Source: Odontocerum albicorne
Taxonomy: Eukaryota; Arthropoda; Insecta; Trichoptera; Odontoceridae
Assembly (NCBI GenBank): GCA_949825065.1
Contig: OX463842.1
Location: 5,979,723 to 6,043,722, forward strand
Length of the DNA: 64,000 nt
Reading direction: 5' to 3'
The notes beneath the pieces were generated by a model. That model worked only from the letters and a program-made list of their open reading frames with translations. It had not been told where the DNA came from and searched no databases. Below are positions 55,176 to 64,000 of this stretch, in pieces. The position numbers and the translations under genes are program-made. Numbering within the stretch: position 1 is the stretch's first letter; every line of letters starts with the position of its first letter.

Positions 55176-56029
55176 TTTCACCTTAAAAACTTGTATTTTA
55201 CGTCTTATTATTAAATTTTTGTGCACCCCATATATCAACAAATCAAAAAAAAAAAAAAACAAAGTGTTAAAGGTAAATGTGTAAAACACACCTTGTTATT
55301 TCTCTCAGAGTAAAAAAATATTAATTATGTCGCTAAAGAAAAAAATATTCCTCTTTCTTAACTTTTAAATTCGCCAATTTTATTTCTGACTTTTTTTTTT
55401 GTTCACTCGCCCCATTCATCTTGATCAAACATTAATCACAATTTTCTTGAATTAAAACTTCGAGATAAATATTTGAAACGTTAAATTCAGAGTAATTTAT
55501 AATTAATCTCTAATTAAATTGCATGATTCATTATTCAAATGAGGAGGAGGTGCTCCACTCAATATTTGGCGAAGGTCCAGAAAGATTTTATGCAAAAATC
55601 AGCTGTTACAGCACAGTTTATTCTGAGAATGGAATGAGACACTAGAACATTTAACAGATTTGTAGACTAATTTTGCTAATGAATAGTTAAATTATATTTT
55701 AAGAAATAATGCCGAAATTTAATATTTAAAGAAGTTAATTGAATGTACAAGTATAAGAGAAGGACCAATCCAATGTGGGAGAATTCAGGCAGTTGACTTT
55801 GGTGGTGCCACTAGAGGATCTCGCGGATATTTGAATTGAAGGGTATTTTACACATACACAACAATACGCCTAAAGTCGAACGTGTCACCTACATATTGGA
55901 AGATCTACAAAGGTTTCTTTGTAGTTCGTCTTCCCTTGGTAAGTTTTCTGCGGTTTTCTTACCAAATATGGTTTTTCAACATGTACAAATGCAGTACCTA
56001 ATTTATTTTTAACCTGAGAAAGTAGTTTT
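55176..56029. other. Unrecognised stretch
   Basis: AT-rich to about 55550, then more balanced. GGTGGTGCCACTAGAGGATCTCGCGGATATTTG near 55805 faintly resembles the mariner C-terminal RASRGGYxxDI region, but too little survives to call. Confidence 0.35.
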
Positions 56030-56460
56030 CAGCGTCTTTCCGATCATGGACTTGCACTGCCCTCACACAGAGAATGTTGATTGACCTTCTCAGTTCACCG
56101 CTCATTTTTTTACGTCATCCTTTACTGTCCATGCAGTGAGACTCTGGAACCACTCACAAATCAATGTTAGACTCGCTCCGTCCTTGGCATACTTGTAATA
56201 TACCATAACGTGTTACATTCTTAATTTTTCTTTCTTCTCCACCATCCCTTATTTTCCTTTGATTGATAATATCTCATTTTTACTTTAATTTGCGTATGTC
56301 CAAAAATTTCATAAATATAAATAATCATTTGAATTTTTTTCGACCATGTAACATAACTGGCTTAATTTATTTTCGTATGGTTGGCTGGAAGAGATTGCCA
56401 GCTGGCAGAAAGCCCGCCGGGTTGTCTTTACAACGAATTGTTAAATAAAATGTAAATCAA
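56030..56460 (+). pseudogene. LINE-D ORF2 C-terminus and 3' end
   Basis: Forward reading: LTFSVHRSFF, TSSFTVHAVRLWNHLPT-like across one frameshift, then RLAPSLAYL. Here the W of RLWN is intact, unlike the 28.4-kb copy. The 3' UTR and shared tail (GGTTGGCTGGAAGAGATTGCC, AGCCCGCCGGGTTGT) follow, ending at TTAAATAAAATG. Confidence 0.78.
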
Positions 56461-57039
56461 ATGACCACAGCAACTACCTTCCAATCCTTGAACTCAACTG
56501 ATATTTATTTATTTATTTTGTAATATTATTCATCTGTTAATAATAACGGATTCGACGTTTGCGTGAGAGGGTCACTGCGTGGTGGCTAGTCACCTTTACA
56601 GAATGGGTATTGCGGAGAATCCCTCTGTGGTCTGTATGATGAAACTATGGACAATGTATTTTTAGGTTATCCTTTGCGAGACAGATTTGATTTACTAAAA
56701 GCCATATATTGGCCTCGTCCAATGAATGTTGCGTTTCTTCTTTCTTTGAGTAACTTTTCCATGTATAGATCATCGATTGTTAAATTTTTGAAACTTACTC
56801 ATAATCAGTTGAAACATTTAAATATAAACAATTGTAATTTTTTTTAATTGAGTTTATAATATTGACTCATATAATTTCATAATGTCTTATTTGTTAAAAA
56901 TGGTGGGTCTGAATCCTAAGTTGAGTGTCTTTAAGGATAGTCTACTCTTTTGTTATTGTCATTGTTATTATTAACCTCTGGTTTATTTCCATTCGAACGA
57001 TCTCTCTTTGTTGTACCAGCTGTGTCTTAGTTATGTATT
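56461..57039. other. Unrecognised stretch
   Basis: No family recognised. A small less AT-rich patch lies at 56550-56640. Confidence 0.35.
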
Positions 57040-57139
57040 GTATTACACTTTCATTGTGTACTGTACTTTCTGAGTCCTTATTGTCATGCGGTGATGCCCA
57101 ACTAATCAGAAAAAGATTTAAAAACCTTAAGTGAAAACT
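57040..57139 (-). mobile_element. SINE-A, tail half, split by RTE-C
   Basis: TGTATTACACTTTCATTGTG, CTTATTGTCATGCGGTGATG, CAACTAATCAGAAAAAG and AACCTTAAGTGAAAACT are the tail and body. Homology stops at the 11-bp target-site duplication and resumes at 58059. Confidence 0.85.
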
Positions 57140-58058
57140 TGGAGTCCGACAAGGTTGTATTTTGTCACCTATGTTATTCAATCTGTACTCTGATATAGTT
57201 TTCAAGGAAGCACTATATAACTTGAATCTGTGGGTCAAAGTAAATGATGTATGCGTCAATAACATCAGGTACGCAGATGATATTGTTGTTCTGGCAGACA
57301 GTATTGACGACCTTCAAACGCTTTTAGATAGAATTAATGAAGCCGGTGTGAGGCTAGGGCTGAACATGAACGTGAGTAAAACTAAGTTTATGGTGCTTGG
57401 CCGGCAGAATCACGCAGGAGCACGTCTTACATTGAACGGTGCTGATATAGAGAGAGTGAAAAAAATCAAATACCTCGGAAGTATCCTAGTAGAAGACCTC
57501 GACCCAGAAACCGAAGTCAAGTGCAGAACTGAATAGTCTCGTGCGGCTTTTAATAAAATGAGAAGTGTATTCTGCGATGTTAATCAAAACTTGAAACTTC
57601 GACAACGGTTAGTCAAATACTACGTTTGGTCAGTGTTATTGCATGGAGTGGAATCATGGACCCTCAAAGTTGGTAGTATGGACAGACTGGAAGCAGTCGA
57701 AATGTGGATGCACAGGAGAATGCTACGGATACCCTGGATGGATATGGCCAGCAACACGAGGGTTCTTCAAATATCCAAAGTTGATAAAGAGTTGGTGACT
57801 TATATTAAAATCCGAAACGTGTCCTATTTGGGTCATGCACTTAGAGGAACAAAGTACAAATTACTACACCTGATCATCCAAGGTAAAATAGAGGGTCGAA
57901 GAGGTGTTGGCAGGAGACCAATCTCCTGGCTCCGCAATATACGTGATTGGACTGGTATAAGGAGCGTTGGGGATCTTTTTTGGGCTGCCGGGGACAAAGA
58001 TGCTTACTCTCAGGTGATATTCAACGTTGGGGGGACCTGACATGACACTGGAAAGAAG
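57140..58058 (+). pseudogene. RTE-C LINE, 5'-truncated insertion with 11-bp TSD
   Basis: The insert lies between two copies of AAGTGAAAACT (57129-57139 and 58059-58069), inside a SINE-A. One frame is open from the left TSD to the stop at 58040, except for a single TAG at 57534. Motifs in order: GVRQGCILSPMLFNLYSD (RT palm, from 57141), RYADDIVVLAD (catalytic YADD, from 57267), GLNMNVSKTKFMV, IKYLGSILVEDLDPETEVK, KYYVWSVLLHGVESWTLK, MHRRMLRIPWMD, ISWLRNIRDWTGI and the C-terminus VIFNVGGT. The order matches RTE-type ORF2. Fingers and endonuclease are missing. There is no long poly(A). Confidence 0.93.
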
Positions 58059-58175
58059 AAGTGAAAACTAGATTGGAAACATTTAAAAAAAAATAATCAG
58101 TGCTCCATCTGGAATAGAACTTGTAACCCTCGAGCTGGAAGACATACACTTTATCAAATATGTTACGGAGTCGGT
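58059..58175 (-). mobile_element. SINE-A, head half, split by RTE-C
   Basis: GTGAAAACTAGATTGGAAAC, GTGCTCCATCTGGAATAGAA and ACACTTTATCAAATATGTTACGG complete the body and tRNA-like head of the 57040 copy. Confidence 0.85.
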
Positions 58176-58849
58176 CCGATCCGAAATGAATAAATCAAAA
58201 TATAAATGTATCTTAGGATTCGATTTCTTTGAAGGAGAGTCTATATTAGTTCTTTGGTTCCATTTAATGCAAAAATGTAAGGAAGAAATTTTATTCAAAG
58301 TTCTCTTATCAAATATTGATTCGAGATTTCACAGGACAGTATTTCTAGAGACGTCTGTTTTATGAATAAAAATGATTAACTTTTTCCAATGCCTTCGTAA
58401 TTTAATAACTTGCCCGATTCATACTTCGCCATGGTATTGCGTAAAAGCCTTTTAGGGACCTTTTTAAGATGAACTCGATTTCATAACTCAATCATATAAT
58501 CCAAATAAATATATCAGCAGAAATCGTGTAGAAAAAAAAAGAAAATGGATTCCTTTCGTAATCTCATTTCTTACCAATTTCTTCGAGTATCAAAAGCCAT
58601 TATATTTCTTCTTTTACAAATGATGGTCAACAATTCGGCGAGGAACCGAAAAAAAAGAAGAAAAGTCGATCCTATCTTCCCAATTTACTAATGTTATTTG
58701 AATTTTCGTCTTTTATTTGAATAAGATGAACCGTAAATAATTTTTCGAGTTTTAACGAGTTTCAACTTTCTTTTTCAATATTTTCTTTTTATTCGCTTAT
58801 TTGTATGGTATCATTTAACTTATCCGCATTGATGATTCAGACATTTTGA
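58176..58849. other. Unrecognised AT-rich stretch
   Basis: Nothing supported. Confidence 0.35.
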
Positions 58850-58995
58850 AGAGTGTGGCCGGAAGACAAACTTTGTCATAGAAACCTATAACCGAACCTT
58901 TAGGCTAAGAACCATTCGAATAAGCAAGAAGTTCGTTGTTCGTAATTGCGCAAATAATTTATACTACAGTGCGTAAAGAAGCAACAATACTCTGG
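58850..58995 (-). mobile_element. SINE-B distal fragment
   Basis: TTTTGAAGAGTGTGGCCGGAAGAC, GAACCATTCGAATAAGCAAG and GTAATTGCGCAAATAATTTATAC follow SINE-B distal order. The head is missing. Confidence 0.55.
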
Positions 58996-59094
58996 TATCC
59001 TTTGATTGTATTTAAAAAAATAAACAAGCACATGTTTATTTTTATACTTATGTTTCTCAATTTATTTGTCACAGTATTATTCAACATATTAGAA

Positions 59095-59346
59095 TTCACG
59101 ATACGGTCACATTAAAGAGCGTGACTGGGAGAGAATATTTTTTTTTCAGTCCCATTAATTCATCCTTCGGTTTTTAAAATAACTGAAGTTGAAACTCGCC
59201 GTGCGTAATCGTACGTGTTTAAAATATTATTGGAAAGGTAACATTACTCACAAAACGCGCGAGTATTGTTGACTTGAACCTTTTTTTATTAATTAAACCC
59301 GAAAACCTCTTCTGGTGGATGTCAAGCGTCTTACCACTAGGCCACA
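59095..59346 (-). mobile_element. SINE-B, near full length, reverse
   Basis: GTCACATTAAAGAGCGTGACTG, CGTGCGTAATCGTACG, AACATTACTCACAAAACGCG, AAACCCGAAAACCTCTTCTG and AGCGTCTTACCACTAGGCCAC are in order. About 250 bp. Confidence 0.72.
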
Positions 59347-59597
59347 AATGTCAATTTTTATATTAAGGTTATACAATTTAACTTAAATGTTATAATATTA
59401 ATACATTTTAAATGGCTATCTACGTATTTAATAACATTCCAATCTAGAGGGTTAATACATTTAAATACTTTTTTTGTGCCAAAGTTGCAAGGGATGGGGG
59501 TCCTATGAATAAGTGTAATCAGTGGTGCCATTTACAATATAAAGGTTATATGGAAGTACTCAGCGTTTGGTCTGAAGACGAAGTATTTGCTATTGAA

Positions 59598-59676
59598 GTG
59601 TGGAAGGTCGCCCGGTGTGGAAGGTCACCCCGTGTGGAAGGTCGCCCCGTGTGGAAAGTCACCTCGTGTGGAAGGT
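59598..59676. repeat. 17-bp minisatellite, about 4.5 copies
   Basis: GTGTGGAAGGTCGCCCC with CACCCC, CACCTC and ATGCC variants. It sits directly upstream of a SINE-C 3' part and generates the artefactual RPVWKVTPCGRS frames. Confidence 0.88.
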
Positions 59677-59805
59677 CATGCCTGTGTACTCCTTCATTCC
59701 GATCGTCTCACTCCAGAGTACCATCGGATTCAGTACAGGGGTATGGCCGGCGAGTTTACTGATGTGCAACGACTCACTGGCTTAAAGAAGGTAAAAGAAA
59801 AAAAG
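59677..59805 (+). mobile_element. SINE-C, 3' half
   Basis: TCCGATCGTCTCACTCCAGA, GTACCATCGGATTCAGTACA and CAACGACTCACTGGCTTAAAG match the 49.8-kb SINE-C body, ending in an A-rich run (AAAGAAAAAAAG). Confidence 0.7.
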
Positions 59806-61038
59806 AAACAAACCTCTGCGGCACAGCTTCATTTTCCAACTGAATTGACGTTGAAAGGGCGAGGGGATTCTCGATTACGAGGCTTAGCAACGATGTACTG
59901 TTTAGCATCAGTATCTTTTAGTGTCTGAATCTTGGTATGTTAAACATCGAGGAGTCCCAAACGCCTTTCAAATTGTTAAAGATGCTACTGGTAGCACCTA
60001 TTCAAATAGGCAACTCTTTCCAGAGACAACTCTTTCCATACCCAGAAATTACGGCACCCAAATACTTAAATTATTAACTCTATTGACACGAACATCATGT
60101 TGGCGTGCCAAGGCTCAATAAAAAAGATTTCTTAGTTTTGAGAATTGATGTCTTTGAAGGATGGTGGATATCAAGTGGTTCAATAACGTGACGAATGAGA
60201 TGGCTTTTCTTCAAATGTAGCAGCAGTTTATGACCGCCACATTAAGATATAGCGCAAGAGATGGTTTCGATTTGTATTGAAAATGTTTCGTGGTAACTGG
60301 TCAAGATTTGCATCGTTTTACCATCCACTAGAGACTTGTCAAATCGGATGTCCATTCTACACTAAATATCAGTGTTAGGAAAGAAATATTCGTAACCATA
60401 GCTTAACGGGGGTGACGGGGAACGTGGAGTACCAGACTACGGGCCGTCCTGAAAAGAGGGTTTTTAGTGGCTTACATGTGTTTTTCGTCATAAGTAGCCC
60501 TCAGATTCTAAATAATTTCTAGTCTGTACAACTAATAATGTATATGGACATATGCCATTATGTTAGGCAATGTTATATGATAGTTAAAATTTAATACATC
60601 TTCCCTTAGTTTTTTGTCAACTTGAGCCGACAAAAGGCGTGTTGTTTCGTTATGTTCTGAAATTTTTACAATAAAATATCGTGCGATTATCTAGTTTCAT
60701 TCAAAGGATGGGAAGCCCCACTGAAATTAAATGACGGGAGCATTTGAACGTCAGTTCATTTTTTTGGTATTTTCATTTCTTAAGAAAAACACTTGATAGC
60801 CGCGCGATATTAATTTTTTTAACATTTCAGAATATAACGAAATAATACGTCTTCTAATTGTATATGTAATGAAAGTGATATCCTGTTTTTCTAAATAACA
60901 TATTGTTGAAATTGTTATAAGCAATATATTATACATGGCCTGGAATAAATCATCTAAAGAGAAGGGTTAACGAATAAAGGAATACAAAAGAGAGAAGTCA
61001 TGAATATTTTTCCACTCAATGGAGCACTCTCGGTCTAA
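59806..61038. other. Unrecognised stretch
   Basis: Balanced composition in 59820-60480 suggests an old element or exon remnants, but no motif was recognised. The rest is AT-rich. Confidence 0.3.
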
Positions 61039-61275
61039 GTGATGTGCCATCGCATCGCACGATTGCCTCTGAATGCAATAGGCTGGGGAGATAGAAAACT
61101 GCGAGGAGACAAGTGGCCTCATAAAGCTGCACGCGGGCTGCATCAGAAGTGTCGGGACAACCCTCGATGCATCCGATGCACTCGGAAAGTCATCAATTTA
61201 CCGATTGTCGATTCAGTGGAATATTTATTACTTCATGATATCTGTGCACGTTGCAACCCGGATACTGGTTTGTGA
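61039..61275 (+). other. 78-codon cysteine-containing frame, not recognised
   Basis: The frame reads MMCHRIARLPLNAIGWGDRK, then HQKCRDNPRCIRCTRKV and DICARCNPDTGL. The CxxxxxCxxC and CxxC spacing could be a degraded zinc-binding domain of a transposon or host protein, but the frame has no flanking support and composition alone is not proof. Confidence 0.25.
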
Positions 61276-61426
61276 CCCCTTTTGCTTGAAAAAGCTACGC
61301 GAATGGAATATAAAAAAAAAGGCAAATGTTTACATTTTCACCCATATTTTGTAGATGACCTGTCAGTTGGTGCAACATATTTGAGCAGTTAAAAAGTACT
61401 GTAACAATAAAAATGGAACGTAATAT

Positions 61427-61560
61427 ATTACACTTTTATTTTATAAAATACAAATTGGTGGGTTCATTGCGAGGTGACAATCTCAACAATCTAACCAGAA
61501 AAAAGTTTAATAGTTTTTTTTGTGAAAACGATTTTCAATGGGAATTAAACGAAAAAATTA
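61427..61560 (-). mobile_element. SINE-A, tail and body, reverse
   Basis: TATTACACTTTTATTTTATAA, GGTGGGTTCATTGCGAGGTG, AATCTAACCAGAAAAAAG and GATTTTCAATGGGAATTAAAC are in order. The head is truncated. Confidence 0.7.
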
Positions 61561-62345
61561 TTAGTAGTTAAATGTCGGCTATTCCGTAAAAAATATATTA
61601 AAAAAGTTAAAAAAGAGTTCTAACAAACAAAGAAAAGTTATTGCTAATTCCAAACCATAACGTTAGTTATAATTAAACTAAAAATGGACAGAACTGAATT
61701 AAATAATATACATAATTGTTTGTAACATCTTATAAACTCTACTTTTGAGGTTCACGAGTACATTTCATAAATAAATTCGATTGTAAAGCTTCTTTGTATA
61801 ATGGAAAGCATTGAACTTTTGTATCGACCCAATTTATAACGTAAGTTAACCAAAATATTTTTTTGATAAATGATCTGTGTATGATTAATTGTAGGAATAT
61901 AATAAGCTTGGAAAAAAAAATTTCATTGATATTAATTAAAATATTTTTAATCAAAATATATTTCATTAAGTTGAGTAACAAAATAGTATAACATAACTCA
62001 CGCAATACTCTTTCATTTCATTCGATGTTACTGTATAAAATCTGATATAATTTGAATTCTGAAATTTTTGCGCTTTTGTTTCATTTTCATTAGTTTCATA
62101 CTAAATTGATGTGGCAGTATTTTCAAAGCTTTAATAAAAGGCGGGTTAAATTATATTGCAACTGCAAATGTGACGGTATTTTAACTTAAAAAGGAAATAA
62201 ATTTTGTATCGAATATTTTAAAAAAAGTTATCAAGCGTATGGTGAAATTTATTAAACATTTTATTAAGAAAAAAACACGAAGAAAAAAACATAGTTTGAA
62301 TTTTAAAATTGTTTTATTTTCATATTTTAAATTAAAATGATTAAA
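61561..62345. other. Unrecognised AT-rich stretch
   Basis: Nothing supported. Confidence 0.35.
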
Positions 62346-62505
62346 ACGTCATCTAGTTGGTAAAGACCCCTGTGTTCTGATCATGAATTAAGGGTTCGAT
62401 TCCAGTTGTTGCACTATTATTCCAGTATTAAAAAAGGTTTCAGTCTGGTTTTCACTTAAGGTTTATTTAACATATCTATGACCAGTTATATATACCAGGT
62501 GGTGC
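62346..62505 (+). mobile_element. SINE-A, near full length, forward
   Basis: CATCTAGTTGGTAAAGACCCC (A box), AAGGGTTCGATTCCAGTTG (canonical B box), TTTCAGTCTGGTTTTCACTTA and AGGTTTATTTAACATATCTA are in order. The shared tail is much diverged (GACCAGTTATATATACCAGGTGG). Confidence 0.82.
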
Positions 62506-63037
62506 TGTATGTGTATACTCGTATAACGAAACTGTAAGAAAATAAACTTCCATCGAAACGTTATTTTCTTATCCAAAATATTCAGATTTTGTGTAAAAAA
62601 ACTTTAATTTAAAAAAGCTATGTAAATTATTATATCCCATGAAGAATAAATGAATAAAACTTTATTACTTTTCTTTGTTTCACGTAATTGTTTTATTTCT
62701 TTTGGTTTCATTTAGTTTTACAACTATCACTTTAAAAGCACTTTTTTAATATTTTGCTTTTTGAGAATAAATATTTGTAAATATATAAAACAATGTGGAT
62801 ATTTTATTGAAATACGTAATAAATTTTATATAAATACAAGGAATAAATTAAAACGTTACGTAAATAGAGGACTCGTCTGTCAGTGGAAAGTTACTTGTAG
62901 ATATTTTAGTACAGAAATAAAATCATTTTTATGTTATTTGTCAGCGATTTATGAAACTGAATTATTGTTTTTTTAAAACAATTTTTTTTACTATTTTATA
63001 TTAACATATAATAATTCTGTCCAAAAATAACACCGCT
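62506..63037. other. Unrecognised AT-rich stretch
   Basis: A 71-codon Lys/Tyr-rich frame (62761-62976) has no motif and is explained by composition. Confidence 0.35.
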
Positions 63038-63110
63038 CATTAAATGAACGTCGACGTCGACATTAAATGAACGTCGAATGTCGACCGTCGACGTCGAACG
63101 TCGACCATGG
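63038..63110. repeat. GTCGAC/CGTCGA cluster
   Basis: ATTAAATGAACGTCGACGTC, then ATTAAATGAACGTCGAATGT and CGACCGTCGACGTCGAACGT give a dense cluster of CGTCGA words (palindromic GTCGAC) in otherwise CpG-poor DNA. Confidence 0.85.
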
Positions 63111-63189
63111 AATCGGTTATACCTACATATACGAGTATATTTTCTGCTTTCTGAGAAAAAAATGAGTGTTTCATTATTTTATATAAATG

Positions 63190-63370
63190 TTCAATCTGGT
63201 TCTTTTTTGCCGTGTGACAATCTCTTCTAAATTGCTAAAAATATGTTTTATAAACTTTCAATGAAAGCACAGAACACATTATTGAAAAATAGGGTTCCAA
63301 AGGGAACTAAACCCGCAAATCCTGAGCTGGAAATTAGGCATTTCACTCATTTATTACGTGACGGAGATCG
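63190..63370 (-). mobile_element. SINE-A, reverse
   Basis: CCGTGTGACAATCTCTTCTA, AGGGTTCCAAAGGGAACTAA, CCTGAGCTGGAAATTAGGC and CATTTATTACGTGACGGAG are in order. Confidence 0.8.
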
Positions 63371-63497
63371 TTGCTTGTTTGCCCATCAATATATAGTACT
63401 GTAAGTGATTTAATAATTTTGTCATAACATAGTTTAAATGTGACTATTTGCATGTATCGTTAATCATGAAGGAAGAGGAAAAAAATGCTTCTAGCAT

Positions 63498-63610
63498 TGT
63501 ATTACACTTTATAAAGTACTGCCTAATACTAAATGGAACTGATTTTCTTTACAACCAATCAGATTTTTTTTAGATATCCGTTATGAAAATGGGATATTAA
63601 ACATACTGTC
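63498..63610 (-). mobile_element. SINE-A tail leading into the terminal satellite
   Basis: ATTGTATTACACTTTATAAAG, AACTGATTTTCTTTACAACCAATCAG and GATATTAAACATACT form the tail and body. The head follows as the first unit of the 126-bp satellite. Confidence 0.7.
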
Positions 63611-64000
63611 GTAAACCTAAAACTCTCGTTTCGGAAGATACGCGTTATTCGTAATATATCTTGAAGGTGTTCTACTTTTACATGAAATAACATCCAAATT
63701 GTTCATAGTAAGCTTTTATTTATTTTACGTATTATCGTAAACCTGAAACCCTCGTTTCGGAAGATACGCGTTCATCCTAATACATCTTGAAGGTCTTTTT
63801 CGTGTACATGGAATAACATCCAAATTGTTCATAGTGAGCTTTTATTTATTTTACATAGTTACGTAAACTTGAAACCCTCGTTTCGGAAGATGCGCGTTCT
63901 TCCTAATATATCTCGAAGGTGTTCTACTTGTACATGGAATAACATCCAAATTGTTCATAGTGAGCTTTTATTTATATTACGTTTTATCGTTAACCTGAAA
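63611..64000. repeat. 126-bp satellite containing a SINE-A head, runs off the window
   Basis: GTAAACCTGAAACCCTCGTT starts at 63611, 63737, 63863 and 63989, giving exact 126-bp periods. The first half of each unit (AAACCCTCGTTTCGGAAGAT, ACGCGTTCATCC, CATCTTGAAGGT) is a reverse SINE-A tRNA-like head. The second half (ATGGAATAACATCCAAATTG, TCATAGTGAGCTTTTATTTA) is non-SINE. At least three full units. Confidence 0.88.

Noticed and set aside
59505..59928. Three overlapping forward frames with RPVWKVTPCGRS motifs
   Set aside because: 17-bp minisatellite read in different frames plus a SINE-C 3' half.
62761..62976. 71-codon forward frame
   Set aside because: Lys/Tyr/Asn-rich composition typical of AT-rich noncoding DNA; no motif.

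Overview
The window reads as AT-rich, repeat-dense intergenic or intronic DNA from an arthropod, most likely an insect. The mix of RTE-like, Jockey-like and mariner-type relics with tRNA-derived SINEs would fit a lepidopteran, but the species cannot be fixed from sequence alone. I found no intact protein-coding host gene, rRNA gene or functional tRNA gene. Almost every open frame is an antisense or shadow frame, a tandem repeat whose unit is a multiple of 3, or part of a decayed transposon.

Families (labels are mine). SINE-A: a tRNA-headed SINE of about 210 bp, more than 20 copies. SINE-B: a second tRNA-like family with a different body. SINE-C: a third family, with a different head. LINE-D: a LINE whose 3' tail is shared with SINE-A. 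LINE-E: a LINE known here only by its 3' end, which finishes in an (AAAT)n-type tail. RTE-A: RTE-like 3' relics at about a dozen places. RTE-B, RTE-C and a Jockey-like element: three 5'-truncated insertions with clear target-site duplications. Two mariner-type transposase relics, one TA-flanked MITE and one GIY-YIG endonuclease relic of a Penelope-like element (PLE). Finally, a fold-back family whose arms carry a hammerhead-ribozyme-like core.

Layout. 1-2.5 kb: unrecognised. 2.5-7.6 kb: minisatellites, a LINE-D tail, a MITE, SINE-A and an old tandem array. 7.6-8.2 kb: a GC-richer, promoter-like patch. 9-14.3 kb: nested RTE-A, an AT-rich insertion and the largest hammerhead-like palindromes. 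14.8-24.6 kb: SINEs of all three families, RTE-A, two fold-backs and GC-rich patches. 24.6-27.5 kb: unrecognised. 27.5-36.1 kb: LINE-E, LINE-D, mariner, fold-backs and SINEs. 36.1-44.6 kb: a (TA)n tract, RTE-B, and a large tandem array holding the PLE relic. 45-49.6 kb: mariner, SINE-A and the Jockey-like insertion. 51.8-58.2 kb: a 24-bp minisatellite, RTE-A, fold-backs, a SINE-derived satellite, and a SINE-A split by RTE-C. 58.8-64 kb: SINE-B and SINE-C, a GTCGAC cluster, and a 126-bp satellite that runs off the end and whose unit contains a SINE-A head.

The features interact as a transposon community. SINE-A appears to borrow the LINE-D 3' tail. The hammerhead-like fold-backs are plausibly linked to the PLE. 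Older RTE-A relics serve as landing sites for later insertions. SINE pieces have seeded at least two tandem arrays. An 8-bp motif, TACTCGTA/TACGAGTA, is strikingly over-represented in otherwise unrelated sequence.
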